Position numbers and translations under genes: made by a program. The notes beneath the pieces are model-generated. The model had not been told where the DNA came from and made no database searches. It was given only the letters and a program-made list of their open reading frames with translations. A stretch of 30,797 bases of DNA from Lachnospiraceae bacterium (GTDB taxonomy: Bacteria; Bacillota; Clostridia; Lachnospirales; Lachnospiraceae), in NCBI GenBank assembly GCA_003979345.1, contig RYVZ01000034.1, positions 1-30,797 of the forward strand, read 5' to 3'. The first letter of the stretch is position 1. Every line of letters begins with the position of its first letter. Shown piece after piece: positions 1 to 7,930 of this stretch.

Positions 1-239
1 TAAACGGGACGGGATCTTCCTTCCGTTCCTTCAGTGTTTGGTTTTGAGGGTACAGATGTATACCTGAGATTTAGAAAGACTATTGTGCAAAGGAAGTTTC
101 TTCCATGAGAACAGATGCAGTTCTTATGTTTGTGCAATGGCCTTTTTTGATATATGGAAATTTTTGAATAAATTTTGATGTTTTTATAATATTTCTCAAA
201 CCTTCATGTCATAAAACCCTTTTTTTTATCAAATAAGTA

Positions 240-248
240 TGTTATAAT
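240..248 (+). promoter_or_regulatory. Extended -10 promoter for cheV
   Basis: TG-N-TATAAT is seen at 240-248, a perfect extended -10 element. The position where a -35 box would lie is only a run of T, so the TG extension probably compensates. Transcription would begin near 255, about 35 nt before the cheV start codon. No flagellar sigma28-type box was found here. Confidence 0.6.
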
Positions 249-290
249 TGCTTCATTAAGTAGAAAATTATTCGTTTGGAGAGGGTGCAT

Positions 291-1184
291 ATGGATACAA
301 AAATTCTTTTGGAAAACGGAACGAATGAATTGGAAGTATTGGAATTCTTATTGGCAGGGAATTCATATGGTATTAATGTAGCGAAGATTCGCGAGATTAT
401 TCCGTATCAGGCAATCACACCGGTTCCCAATGCACATCCTAGTATTGAGGGTGTTTTTATGCCGCGTGATACGATCATAACGGCAATCGATCTCAAGAAT
501 TGTTTGCAGAGGGGCGTATCTGAAGAGGGAGGACTCTTTATTATCACGAACTTTAACAAGTTAGATATTGCATTTCACGTAGATGCAGTCGTAGGGATAC
601 ATAGGGTTTCTTGGCGTGATATCATTAAACCGAATGCAACGATCAATTCAGCAGATGAAGGCGTGTCTACCGGAATTATTAAGAAAGAAGATAAGCTGAT
701 CATTATACTTGATTTCGAAAAGATTGTAACGGATATCAATCCGGAGGTAGGTCTGAAGATTGCAGAGATCGACGAGCTGGGCGAGCGTACGAGAAATGAT
801 GTGCCGATTTTGATGGCGGAAGATTCTGCACTTTTGAGCAAGTTAATTTCAGATTCATTAAGGAAAGCAGGCTATGCAAATCTGATCATCACGGCAAACG
901 GACAGGAAGCATGGGACATCATCTGTGACTGCAAAGAAAAGGGAACCTTAAATGATCATGTCCGCTGTGTGATCACTGATATAGAGATGCCGATCATGGA
1001 TGGCCACAGATTAACGAAGCTGATTAAGGATGACGATCAGCTAAAACAGATACCGGTTATTATATTCTCCTCATTGATAAACGACGATATGCGCAGAAAA
1101 GGGGAAGAACTCGGTGCAAATGCACAGCTGTCAAAGCCGGAAATTGGTAATCTGGTTAGAGAAATTGATAAACTTGTGTTCTGA
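291..1184 (+). CDS. cheV: Chemotaxis protein CheV (CheW-REC fusion)
   Basis: This is a cytoplasmic chemotaxis coupling protein of 297 residues. The N-terminal CheW-like domain (about residues 10-155) links chemoreceptors to the CheA kinase. The C-terminal receiver domain (about 173-297) takes phosphate from CheA and tunes the coupling during adaptation. The receiver shows the acidic pair in MAEDS, the phospho-acceptor Asp230 in the TDIEMP motif, and the conserved lysine in LSKPE. The ATG at 291 is preferred over an in-frame TTG at 276 because GGAGAGGG lies about 5 nt upstream of the ATG. The gene stands alone, not in a che operon; another chemotaxis gene (a receptor) occurs at 23585-25288. 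The family assignment is secure from domain order and motifs; which receptors it serves is not shown. Confidence 0.93.
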   Translation: MDTKILLENGTNELEVLEFLLAGNSYGINVAKIREIIPYQAITPVPNAHPSIEGVFMPRDTIITAIDLKNCLQRGVSEEGGLFIITNFNKLDIAFHVDAVVGIHRVSWRDIIKPNATINSADEGVSTGIIKKEDKLIIILDFEKIVTDINPEVGLKIAEIDELGERTRNDVPILMAEDSALLSKLISDSLRKAGYANLIITANGQEAWDIICDCKEKGTLNDHVRCVITDIEMPIMDGHRLTKLIKDDDQLKQIPVIIFSSLINDDMRRKGEELGANAQLSKPEIGNLVREIDKLVF

Positions 1185-1284
1185 TTTGAGAGAATGCATG
1201 GAGTGGATTATGGGTTTTGACTTCTATTTTTTCATCCTGGTTTGAAATTCCGCCTAAGCGGAAACATGGGGATTGTATGAGGTG

Positions 1285-1319
1285 ATAAATCGGGGTAGAT
1301 GCTATCCCGATTTATTTTT
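1285..1319 (+). terminator. Strong hairpin with T-run, terminator or attenuator before the repeat-protein gene
   Basis: A 12-bp core stem (1287-1298 pairing with 1302-1313, one G-T wobble, 3-nt loop ATG) extends to 14 bp with 1285-1286/1314-1315. It is followed by a short T-run (1315-1319) and then immediately by the GGAGG ribosome site of the next gene. It may end cheV transcription, or act as an attenuator of the downstream gene if that gene is transcribed through from upstream. A smaller 6-bp hairpin (1248-1253/1258-1263, TTCCGC/GCGGAA) lies just before it. Confidence 0.6.
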
Positions 1320-1329
1320 GGAGGAAATC

Positions 1330-3984
1330 ATGGACGCAAATGAAGATTATCTTGACAGCCTGTTGAATTCCGTTATGTCGCAGGAACTGGGCGGTGCGGA
1401 TGGCGGTTTTGGAGGGACACAACAGAATAATGGCAGTGAGGCGGAGTTAGAAGAAATCAACGAACTGCTGAAGAAGTCTGATCAAAATCAGATGCCGGAT
1501 TCCGATATGCTTGCCATGTTGGAGAAAGCGGAAAGCGAGCTGCCAGACGGTGGTCTGGATCATGATGAGCCGGATGTGTTTGATATTTTCAGCTCTGAAA
1601 GTGTTGGTGCAGAGGAAAGTGCTATGCTGAAATCGGGGTCTGAGATATCAGATGGAATATCGGGAAGAAGCTCGGTGACAGGTGAGGAGGCATACCTGGA
1701 TGCTCTTCTGAACGGAACTGGTTCTGATTTATCTACAGAAACAGATGATCAGACTGGCGATGAGATGATTTCATTAGACAGCCTGCAGAGTGAAGAAGAA
1801 CTGCCGCTTGTAGAAGATATGCCGGGTGGAGAAGATCTGCTGTCGTTAGACAATCTGCAGAGTGAAGAAGAGCTGCCGCTTGTAGAAGATATGCCGGGTG
1901 GAGAAGAGCTGCTGTCGTTAGACAATCTGCAGGGTGAAGAAGAACTGCCGCCCGTAGAGGATATATCAGGCGGGCAAGACCTGCTGTCGTTAGACAGCCT
2001 GCAGAGTGAAGAAGAACTGCCGCCCGCAGAAGACATATCAGGCGGGCAAGACCTGCTGTCGTTAGACAGCCTGCAGAGTGAAGAAGAGCTGTCGCCCGTA
2101 GAAGATATATCAGGCGGAGAAGATCTGCTGTCGTTAGACAGCCTGCAGAGTGAAGAAGAGCTGCCGCCTATAGAAGATATATCAGGCGGAGAAGATCTGC
2201 TGTCATTAGACAGCCTTCAGAGTGATGATATGATGTCTTATGAAGGATTAGAGGAAGAAGAGACAGAGAGCGAAGCATCTACAGCAGAAGATGATGCGAT
2301 ACAAAGAGAGATAGACGAACTGCTGGGGCTGGCTGGTGTATCTGATGAAGAGAAGACTTCTGGGAATGACAGTGAAGGAGGGCAGTCTGCTGCGTCCGTA
2401 AGCGAAGAAGTGGACACTGCAAAACCGAAAAAGAAAAAAGCAAAGAAAGAGAAGAATAAATTTAGAGGTAAGAAAGCAAAAGGCTCTGGCGGGTCTGCAC
2501 AGCAGACGGCGGATGGAACAGAAAATGAAGGAGTTGGGAACGATGACCTGTTTGGAGCCGTATCTGCGGATGAAATGATGTCGGAAGCGGATTTTGGTCA
2601 GACCATGGAAACTTCCGGAGATGCCGATTCGTCGGAGGCTGAGAAACCGAAGGCAAAACGTAAAAAAGAAAAAGCCGAAAAGCGTAAGAAAAATGCCGCT
2701 TCTGATAACGAACAGAAGGAACCCGGATTTTTCGGTAAGCTGCTTAATACTCTTTTTGAAGAGACAGATGAAGAAGACGACCAGCAGCAAGAGATGGATA
2801 TGTCGGACGAGAACCGTGAAGTGATCGCTACGGTGGAAGGCGAGAAGATCGAAAACAAAAAGTCCGGTTCCAAGAAAGCAAAGAAGGGTAAAAAAGGAAA
2901 AGCAGGTGCGAAGCAGGAGGCCGAAGGAGAAGATGACGAGGAAGCACCGGTAGACGAAAAGAAAGCGGCAAAAGATAAAAAGAAACGGGAAAAGAAGGAA
3001 AAGAAAGAACAAAAGGCAAAAGCGCGAAAAGAGAAAGAGGAGGAAGAGAAGGCAGTGCCGAAAAAGAAGCTGCCGAGAGGAAAGGTATTTTCTATTTTTG
3101 CGTTCTGTCTGACAATACTGGCAGTGATCGTGATTCTCTGCTTTGTTATTCCACAGCAAATGGACTTAAAGAGAGCACGTGAGGCATATTATGAGCAGGA
3201 TTATCTGACCGTATATGAGAATATGGAAGGGAAGGATCTAAGCGACAGCGATTATATTCTGTACATGCGGAGTAAGCTGGTCTTGAATATGCAGGGCAAG
3301 CTTGAAAATTATCTGGTATATATGGGCATGGATAAAGAAATGGAGGCGTTAAATGAGCTGATGCTGGCAGTCCACTATTATCAGTTTAATCATGCCCTTG
3401 CAGAAGGATATGGCGCCCTTGCGGAAATGGATGTGATCTACACTCAGGTATTGTCTGTTCTGGAACAACAGTATCATATCAATGAGCAGGAAGCGATCGA
3501 TATATTTGCATTGGACGACTTAAGCTACAATGAGCGGTTGTATTATCTGGTGTATGGAACAGAATTTGTTGCGCCGGGAAGCTTGCAGAATGAAGCGATA
3601 AACGGAACGGACAGCACACTGGGAGAGTATGATACCGGAAATGGCAATTTTGACGTGCCGGATGTGCTTCCGGAAGAGGGCGAGATAATTGGAGACAGTC
3701 CGTTTCAGGGGAATGAAGGCAGCGATGTGACGAATGATACGGGAATGCATATACCGGATGGAACAGGAACGGATATTCCGGATACGGAAATAGATGATCC
3801 GTCTGTTCAGCCGACAGATGAAAACAACGGGGTTCAGTCATCGGGCTGGGATAGTGAAAATCAGATGCCGGATACCGGAAACCAACAGGAAAATAACCAG
3901 ACGCCGGGAGAGTCATTGTCGCAGGGCAATGGGGATGTACTATATAGCGGCGAAGTACAGAACGGAAACGCTGTCTTACAGTAA
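1330..3984 (+). CDS. Unrecognised single-pass membrane protein with 24-residue acidic tandem repeats
   Basis: I do not recognise this 884-residue protein. The order of parts is: an N-terminal acidic segment with a YLDSLLN motif near residue 7 that recurs as YLDALLN near 122; six full and one partial copies of a 24-residue repeat (about residues 146-300) with the core SLDSLQSEEELP; a long lysine/glutamate-rich, probably disordered region rich in KKKKAKKEK-like blocks; one hydrophobic helix at about 585-608; a helical, repeat-like segment with AYYEQDYLTVYENM; and an acidic Ser/Gly/Asn-rich tail. The positive residues before the helix suggest a cytoplasmic N-terminus and an outside C-terminus. 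ATG 1330 is chosen because GGAGG lies 5 nt upstream; an in-frame TTG at 1273 lies upstream of the hairpin and lacks a ribosome site. The C-terminal segment only vaguely recalls the ligand-side domain of EssB-like secretion proteins, which is not enough to name it. Confidence 0.85.
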   Translation: MDANEDYLDSLLNSVMSQELGGADGGFGGTQQNNGSEAELEEINELLKKSDQNQMPDSDMLAMLEKAESELPDGGLDHDEPDVFDIFSSESVGAEESAMLKSGSEISDGISGRSSVTGEEAYLDALLNGTGSDLSTETDDQTGDEMISLDSLQSEEELPLVEDMPGGEDLLSLDNLQSEEELPLVEDMPGGEELLSLDNLQGEEELPPVEDISGGQDLLSLDSLQSEEELPPAEDISGGQDLLSLDSLQSEEELSPVEDISGGEDLLSLDSLQSEEELPPIEDISGGEDLLSLDSLQSDDMMSYEGLEEEETESEASTAEDDAIQREIDELLGLAGVSDEEKTSGNDSEGGQSAASVSEEVDTAKPKKKKAKKEKNKFRGKKAKGSGGSAQQTADGTENEGVGNDDLFGAVSADEMMSEADFGQTMETSGDADSSEAEKPKAKRKKEKAEKRKKNAASDNEQKEPGFFGKLLNTLFEETDEEDDQQQEMDMSDENREVIATVEGEKIENKKSGSKKAKKGKKGKAGAKQEAEGEDDEEAPVDEKKAAKDKKKREKKEKKEQKAKARKEKEEEEKAVPKKKLPRGKVFSIFAFCLTILAVIVILCFVIPQQMDLKRAREAYYEQDYLTVYENMEGKDLSDSDYILYMRSKLVLNMQGKLENYLVYMGMDKEMEALNELMLAVHYYQFNHALAEGYGALAEMDVIYTQVLSVLEQQYHINEQEAIDIFALDDLSYNERLYYLVYGTEFVAPGSLQNEAINGTDSTLGEYDTGNGNFDVPDVLPEEGEIIGDSPFQGNEGSDVTNDTGMHIPDGTGTDIPDTEIDDPSVQPTDENNGVQSSGWDSENQMPDTGNQQENNQTPGESLSQGNGDVLYSGEVQNGNAVLQ
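1765..2226 (+). repeat. 72-bp in-frame tandem repeat (six copies plus a partial seventh)
   Basis: The unit encodes 24 residues with the core SLDSLQSEEELP and the tail EDISGGED. Copies begin at 1765, 1837, 1909, 1981, 2053 and 2125, with a partial copy from 2197 that decays into SDDMMS. The copies are nearly identical in DNA, so copy number is likely to vary between strains by slippage or recombination without disturbing the frame. Confidence 0.93.
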
Positions 3985-3995
3985 ATGAGGCACAG

Positions 3996-4020
3996 GGCAG
4001 CTCTTCAAGGGGCTGCCTTT
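3996..4020 (+). terminator. Probable terminator after the repeat-protein gene
   Basis: An 8-bp stem (GGCAGCTC at 3996-4003 with GGGCTGCC at 4010-4017, one wobble, 6-nt loop) begins 12 nt after the stop codon and is followed by TTTGTT. The T-tract is short, so termination may be partial and hisH could receive some read-through. Confidence 0.6.
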
Positions 4021-4108
4021 GTTGATCATTTATCCAACGCAAACTGACGGGAGTTCAATCTCACAGAATAGCAATACAGATCGGATGACACAGGAAAATG
4101 GAGCGGGC

Positions 4109-4723
4109 ATGATAGCGATCATTGATTATGATGCAGGAAATATCAAGAGTGTGGAAAAGGCATTTCAATTTCTAGGTGCAGAGGTCTGCGTGACGCGCGA
4201 CAGGCATGCGATTGAGACGGCAGACGGCGTTGTGCTTCCGGGAGTCGGCGCTTTCGGTGATGCCATGGGCAAATTGAATCAATATGGGCTTGTGGATACG
4301 ATTCGGGGCGTCATTGATCGTGGAAAGCCGTTTTTGGGAATTTGTCTCGGAATGCAGCTTCTGTTTGAACGAAGTGATGAGAATGAGGGTGTGGCTGGTC
4401 TTGGCGTTATGGAAGGAGAGATTCTGCGGATTCCGGAAACCGGCGGATTGAAAGTCCCTCATATCGGCTGGAATGCAATTTCTTTTCCGAATGAAAGCAG
4501 GCTGTTTGGAGGAATTCCGGAAAACAGTTATGTCTATTTTGTTCATTCTTATTATCTGAAAGCGAAAGATGAGCGCATTGTGGCGGCAAAGACGCAGTAC
4601 GGCGTGCAAATTCATGCTGCAGTGGAAAAAGAAAATGTGTTTGCCTGTCAGTTTCATCCTGAAAAGAGTTCGGAGACCGGATTGAAGATTTTGAAAAACT
4701 TTATTCAGATCGTATCGAAATGA
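4109..4723 (+). CDS. hisH: Imidazole glycerol phosphate synthase, glutaminase subunit HisH
   Basis: HisH releases ammonia from glutamine and passes it to HisF for the cyclase step of histidine synthesis, which also yields the purine precursor AICAR. The 204-residue length fits the family. The class I glutamine amidotransferase triad is visible: Cys79 in GICLGMQ, and His183 and Glu185 in FHPEKSS. The start at ATG 4109 (MIAIIDYDAGN) has GGAG 5 nt upstream; an in-frame TTG at 4019 would add 30 residues unlike the family and lacks support. The last codons and stop fall inside a 40-bp tandem duplication that runs into the gap before hisF. No other his genes are in the window apart from hisF. Confidence 0.95.
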   Translation: MIAIIDYDAGNIKSVEKAFQFLGAEVCVTRDRHAIETADGVVLPGVGAFGDAMGKLNQYGLVDTIRGVIDRGKPFLGICLGMQLLFERSDENEGVAGLGVMEGEILRIPETGGLKVPHIGWNAISFPNESRLFGGIPENSYVYFVHSYYLKAKDERIVAAKTQYGVQIHAAVEKENVFACQFHPEKSSETGLKILKNFIQIVSK

Positions 4724-4803
4724 AGCAGATTGTATTAGGATGATTCAGATCGTATCAAAATGAAGCAGATTGTATTAGGATGATTTAGATTGTATCGAAA
4801 TGA
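4703..4803 (+). repeat. 40-bp tandem repeat covering the hisH 3' end
   Basis: The unit begins at 4703 inside the final hisH codons and includes its stop codon. A second copy at 4743-4782 differs by one base, and a partial third copy at 4783-4803 has two differences in 21 nt. The period is not a multiple of three, so it is not a coding repeat. It occupies much of the hisH-hisF gap. Confidence 0.92.
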
Positions 4804-4913
4804 TAGTACGAAATATGAATTGCGGTAATATGAATAACCGCTGCGGCAACAGGTGATTCTTAAAAAGAAATGGGGTCGGATATTTGAGCAGTTCTGTGAT
4901 GGAAACAAAAAGC

Positions 4914-5672
4914 ATGCATACCAAGCGAATCATTCCCTGCCTTGACGTCAACAACGGGCGTGTTGTCAAAGGCGTCAATTTTGTAAATCTGACAGATGCG
5001 GGCGATCCGGTTTCTATTGCAGAAGCTTATGACAAGGCCGGTGCGGATGAGCTTGTTTTTTTGGATATAACTGCGTCTTCCGATGGCAGGGCCACCGTTG
5101 TGGATATGGTCCGGCGCATTGCGGAAAAAGTATTCATACCGTTTACGGTTGGAGGAGGCATCCGCACAGTCGAGGATTTCAGGGCTGTTTTGCGCGAGGG
5201 TGCGGACAAAGTCGGTGTAAATAGCGCTGCGATCATGAATCCGCGCCTGATCAGTGATGCAGCGGATAAATTTGGCTCTCAGTGTGTCGTGGTAGCGATC
5301 GATGCGAAAAGGAGAGCGGACGGCGGCTGGAATATTTATAAAAACGGTGGCCGCGTGGATATGGGGATGGATGCGGTCGAATGGGCCGTGAAAGCACAAG
5401 CGCTTGGTGCGGGTGAGATCCTGCTCACCAGTATGGACTGTGACGGAACAAAGGAAGGCTATGATATTGCGCTGACACGTGCAGTTTCCGATGCGGTGTC
5501 CATACCTGTCATTGCTTCGGGCGGCGCCGGCAAACCTTCCCACTTTTACGATGCCGTGAAAGACGGGGGCGCGGATGCGCTGCTTGCGGCTTCTTTGTTT
5601 CACTTTAAGGAATTAGAGATTCGTGAGGTGAAGCGCTATCTGCATGAGCGCGGTATTCCTGTCCGGATTTGA
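4914..5672 (+). CDS. hisF: Imidazole glycerol phosphate synthase, cyclase subunit HisF
   Basis: HisF is the (beta/alpha)8-barrel that joins HisH-derived ammonia with PRFAR to make imidazole glycerol phosphate and AICAR. Starting at ATG 4914 (MHTKRIIPCLD) gives 252 residues and puts the two catalytic aspartates at the family positions, Asp11 in CLDV and Asp130 in AIDAK, which is why I prefer this start. In-frame TTG 4884, GTG 4896 and ATG 4899 would give extensions of up to 10 residues; none has a convincing ribosome site. Phosphate-binding glycine motifs are present (TVGGGIR, ASGGAGKP). The gap from hisH is about 190 nt, wider than usual for this pair, and contains the 40-bp repeat. Confidence 0.95.
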   Translation: MHTKRIIPCLDVNNGRVVKGVNFVNLTDAGDPVSIAEAYDKAGADELVFLDITASSDGRATVVDMVRRIAEKVFIPFTVGGGIRTVEDFRAVLREGADKVGVNSAAIMNPRLISDAADKFGSQCVVVAIDAKRRADGGWNIYKNGGRVDMGMDAVEWAVKAQALGAGEILLTSMDCDGTKEGYDIALTRAVSDAVSIPVIASGGAGKPSHFYDAVKDGGADALLAASLFHFKELEIREVKRYLHERGIPVRI

Positions 5673-5775
5673 ACGGCACGGCAATTCCTTTTGAGTGGAA
5701 AGCAAAACGATCAGAAAAAGCGGTCTCAGCGGCTTTCTGTGACCGATACGATACCAATGAAATGGAGATGAAACG

Positions 5776-6450
5776 ATGGCGGCAATCAGCAACGATTGGC
5801 TAGAACCATTGAGTCCTGAGTTCCGCAAGCCATATTATCGCAAATTACATCAGACAATTGTGCAGGAGTATCAGACGAGACCGGTCTTTCCACCGTCCGA
5901 TGATATTTTTAATGCGTTTCATTTAACACCGCTGCATGAAGTGAAAGTGGTTATTTTGGGACAGGATCCCTATCACAATGTCGGACAGGCGCATGGGCTT
6001 TGCTTTTCCGTGAAGCCGGATGTGGATATTCCGCCTTCTCTTGTGAATATCTTTAAGGAACTGCATGACGATCTTGGCTGTGAGATACCGAATAACGGTT
6101 ATCTTGTCAAATGGGCAAAGCAGGGCGTTTTGATGCTCAATACCGTTCTGACGGTCAGGGCGCATCAGGCGAATTCACACAGGGGGATCGGCTGGGAGGA
6201 ATTCACCGATGCGGCGATCCGTATTCTGAATGAACAGGATCGTCCAATTGTTTTTATATTATGGGGATCGCCCGCACAGCGCAAAAAAACAATGCTGAAC
6301 AATCCGAAACATCTGATTTTGGAAGCGCCCCATCCGAGTCCGCTGTCTGCGTACCGTGGATTTTTCGGGAGCAGACCGTTCAGCAGGACCAATGATTTTT
6401 TGACGGCTAACGGTGTAAGCCCAATCGACTGGCAGATCGAGAACCGATAA
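5776..6450 (+). CDS. ung: Uracil-DNA glycosylase (family 1)
   Basis: Ung removes uracil from DNA, starting base-excision repair. The 224-residue protein has the water-activating motif GQDPYHN with Asp64, at the same number as in the E. coli enzyme, the uracil-binding motif around LLNTVLTVR-like residues 120-128, and the DNA-intercalating loop HPSPLS with His186. The start ATG 5776 is preceded by GGAG about 9 nt upstream. It lies 100 nt after hisF and 23 nt before lysA, on the same strand, so transcription with lysA is likely. Confidence 0.97.
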   Translation: MAAISNDWLEPLSPEFRKPYYRKLHQTIVQEYQTRPVFPPSDDIFNAFHLTPLHEVKVVILGQDPYHNVGQAHGLCFSVKPDVDIPPSLVNIFKELHDDLGCEIPNNGYLVKWAKQGVLMLNTVLTVRAHQANSHRGIGWEEFTDAAIRILNEQDRPIVFILWGSPAQRKKTMLNNPKHLILEAPHPSPLSAYRGFFGSRPFSRTNDFLTANGVSPIDWQIENR

Positions 6451-6473
6451 GAAGAAAGGACAGCATAACGCAT

Positions 6474-7751
6474 ATGGAAAAGAAACCGTTTGTGACAAAA
6501 GAGCAGATCGCGGAGATCGTAAAGACTTATCCGACCCCGTTTCATATTTATGACGAAAAAGGGATACGGGAAAATGCCAAAGCCGTGAAAGAGGCGTTTT
6601 CGTGGAATCCGGGATTCAAAGAGTATTTTGCGGTCAAAGCGACGCCGAATCCGTATGTTATTGATATCATGCGCGAAACGGGATGCGGATTTGACTGTTC
6701 CTCCATGACGGAATTGATGCTGGCGCGTGCAATGGGAGCGGGAGAAGGAGAGATCATGTTCTCATCCAACGATACGCCGGCAAAGGAATATGAATTTGCA
6801 GACCGGATCGGAGCGATCATCAATCTGGATGACCTTACGCATATTGCGTTTTTGGAGCAGACGCTGGGCAGGATGCCGGAGACGATCAGCTGCCGTTACA
6901 ATCCGGGCGGACTGTTTAAGATGAGCAACGGCATTATGGACAATCCGGGCGACGCCAAATACGGATTTACCACAGAGCAGCTGTTTGAAGGATTCCGGAT
7001 CTTAAAAGAAAAAGGCGTGAAACATTTTGGGATCCATGCGTTTCTTGCAAGTAATACCGTGACGAATGAGTATTACCCGATGCTCGCAAAAATTTTATTT
7101 GAGCAGGCGGTGAAGCTGCAGAAAGAGACGGGTGTTCATATTGCGTTTATTAACCTTTCAGGCGGCGTCGGCATTCCGTACAGACCTGATCAGGAACCGA
7201 ACGATATCCGCGTGATCGGCGAGGGTGTGCGCAAAGTGTATGAGGAGGTGCTCGTACCGGCTGGAATGGGGGATGTCGCGATCTTTACGGAGATGGGACG
7301 CTTTATGACAGGACCCTACGGAGCGCTCGTGACGACGGCGATTCATGAGAAGCATACTCACAAGGAATACATTGGTGTGGACGCCTGTGCTGTCAATCTG
7401 ATGAGACCCGCAATGTACGGTGCATATCACCATATAACGGTTTTGGGAAAAGAAGATGCACCCTGTGATAGAAAATATGATGTGACTGGTTCCCTGTGTG
7501 AAAATAACGATAAGTTTGCGATTGACCGGATGCTTCCAAAGATTGTTATCGGGGATTATCTTGTTATTCATGACACCGGAGCGCACGGGTTTGCGATGGG
7601 CTATAATTATAACGGCAAGTTAAAGTCTGCAGAGCTTTTGTTAAAAGAAAACGGCGAAGTGAAGCTGATCCGCCGTGCGGAGACGCCGCAGGATTACTTC
7701 CGTACATTTGACGGACTTGGTTTCTATCAGAAACTTGATTTTAACGGATAA
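6474..7751 (+). CDS. lysA: Diaminopimelate decarboxylase
   Basis: LysA converts meso-diaminopimelate to lysine using pyridoxal phosphate; it is a fold-type III decarboxylase. The protein has 425 residues. The PLP lysine is Lys55 in YFAVKATPNPY, the phosphate-binding loop is LSGGVGIPY, and the C-terminal active-site segments are SLCENNDKF and HDTGAHGFAMGYNYNG. The loop usually written EPGR reads EMGRF here, a variant of the clostridial-type enzymes rather than a loss. The start ATG 6474 follows AGAAAGGA about 12 nt upstream. The specific decarboxylase name rests on overall motif agreement; related enzymes such as carboxynorspermidine decarboxylase are shorter and less similar. Confidence 0.9.
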   Translation: MEKKPFVTKEQIAEIVKTYPTPFHIYDEKGIRENAKAVKEAFSWNPGFKEYFAVKATPNPYVIDIMRETGCGFDCSSMTELMLARAMGAGEGEIMFSSNDTPAKEYEFADRIGAIINLDDLTHIAFLEQTLGRMPETISCRYNPGGLFKMSNGIMDNPGDAKYGFTTEQLFEGFRILKEKGVKHFGIHAFLASNTVTNEYYPMLAKILFEQAVKLQKETGVHIAFINLSGGVGIPYRPDQEPNDIRVIGEGVRKVYEEVLVPAGMGDVAIFTEMGRFMTGPYGALVTTAIHEKHTHKEYIGVDACAVNLMRPAMYGAYHHITVLGKEDAPCDRKYDVTGSLCENNDKFAIDRMLPKIVIGDYLVIHDTGAHGFAMGYNYNGKLKSAELLLKENGEVKLIRRAETPQDYFRTFDGLGFYQKLDFNG

Positions 7752-7793
7752 GAAAGATGCAATGTTCCGGTCGGGGACCGGTTGATAAAAAAG

Positions 7794-7844
7794 GAGCTGT
7801 GCACAGTTTGGGGGGGGAGCCCAATGAGTGCAACAGCTCTTTTT
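7794..7844. terminator. Bidirectional terminator between lysA and the ABC exporter operon
   Basis: An 11-bp stem (7794-7804 with 7828-7839, one bulge) has a T-run on the plus strand (7840-7844) and an A-run on its left side (7787-7792), which reads as a T-run on the minus strand. It can therefore end lysA and the convergent ABC operon. The loop holds a run of eight G (7810-7817), prone to slippage. A second perfect 6-bp hairpin (7767-7772/7776-7781) without T-run precedes it. Confidence 0.85.
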
Positions 7845-7930
7845 ATGGCAGATGATTTTTATATACCGAAATGAATGCGATTCATTTTACACAGAAAATG
7901 TATTCGTAAAAGAGATAATATTTGTTTTTA

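Noticed and set aside
1185..1330. c-di-GMP or other known riboswitch in the leader of the repeat-protein gene
   Set aside because: The hairpins are clear, but none of the conserved motifs of the riboswitch classes I know could be matched, so it is listed only as a terminator/attenuator.
1765..2226. CRISPR-like array
   Set aside because: The regular 72-bp units are contiguous, in frame within a gene and have no spacers; they are a coding tandem repeat.
2248..3159. Long open frame on the minus strand, 303 residues
   Set aside because: It is the antisense of the lysine/glutamate-rich region of the membrane-protein gene; its Phe/Leu/Arg-rich composition and lack of a ribosome site mark it as a shadow of AAG/GAA codons.
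4860..5603. Minus-strand frame of 247 residues opposite hisF
   Set aside because: The plus strand encodes a complete HisF with both catalytic aspartates; the antisense frame has no coherent motif.
7869..7887. Perfect 8-bp hairpin AAATGAAT/ATTCATTT as terminator of the ABC operon
   Set aside because: It has no T-run on the minus strand; the stronger bidirectional stem at 7794-7844 explains termination better.
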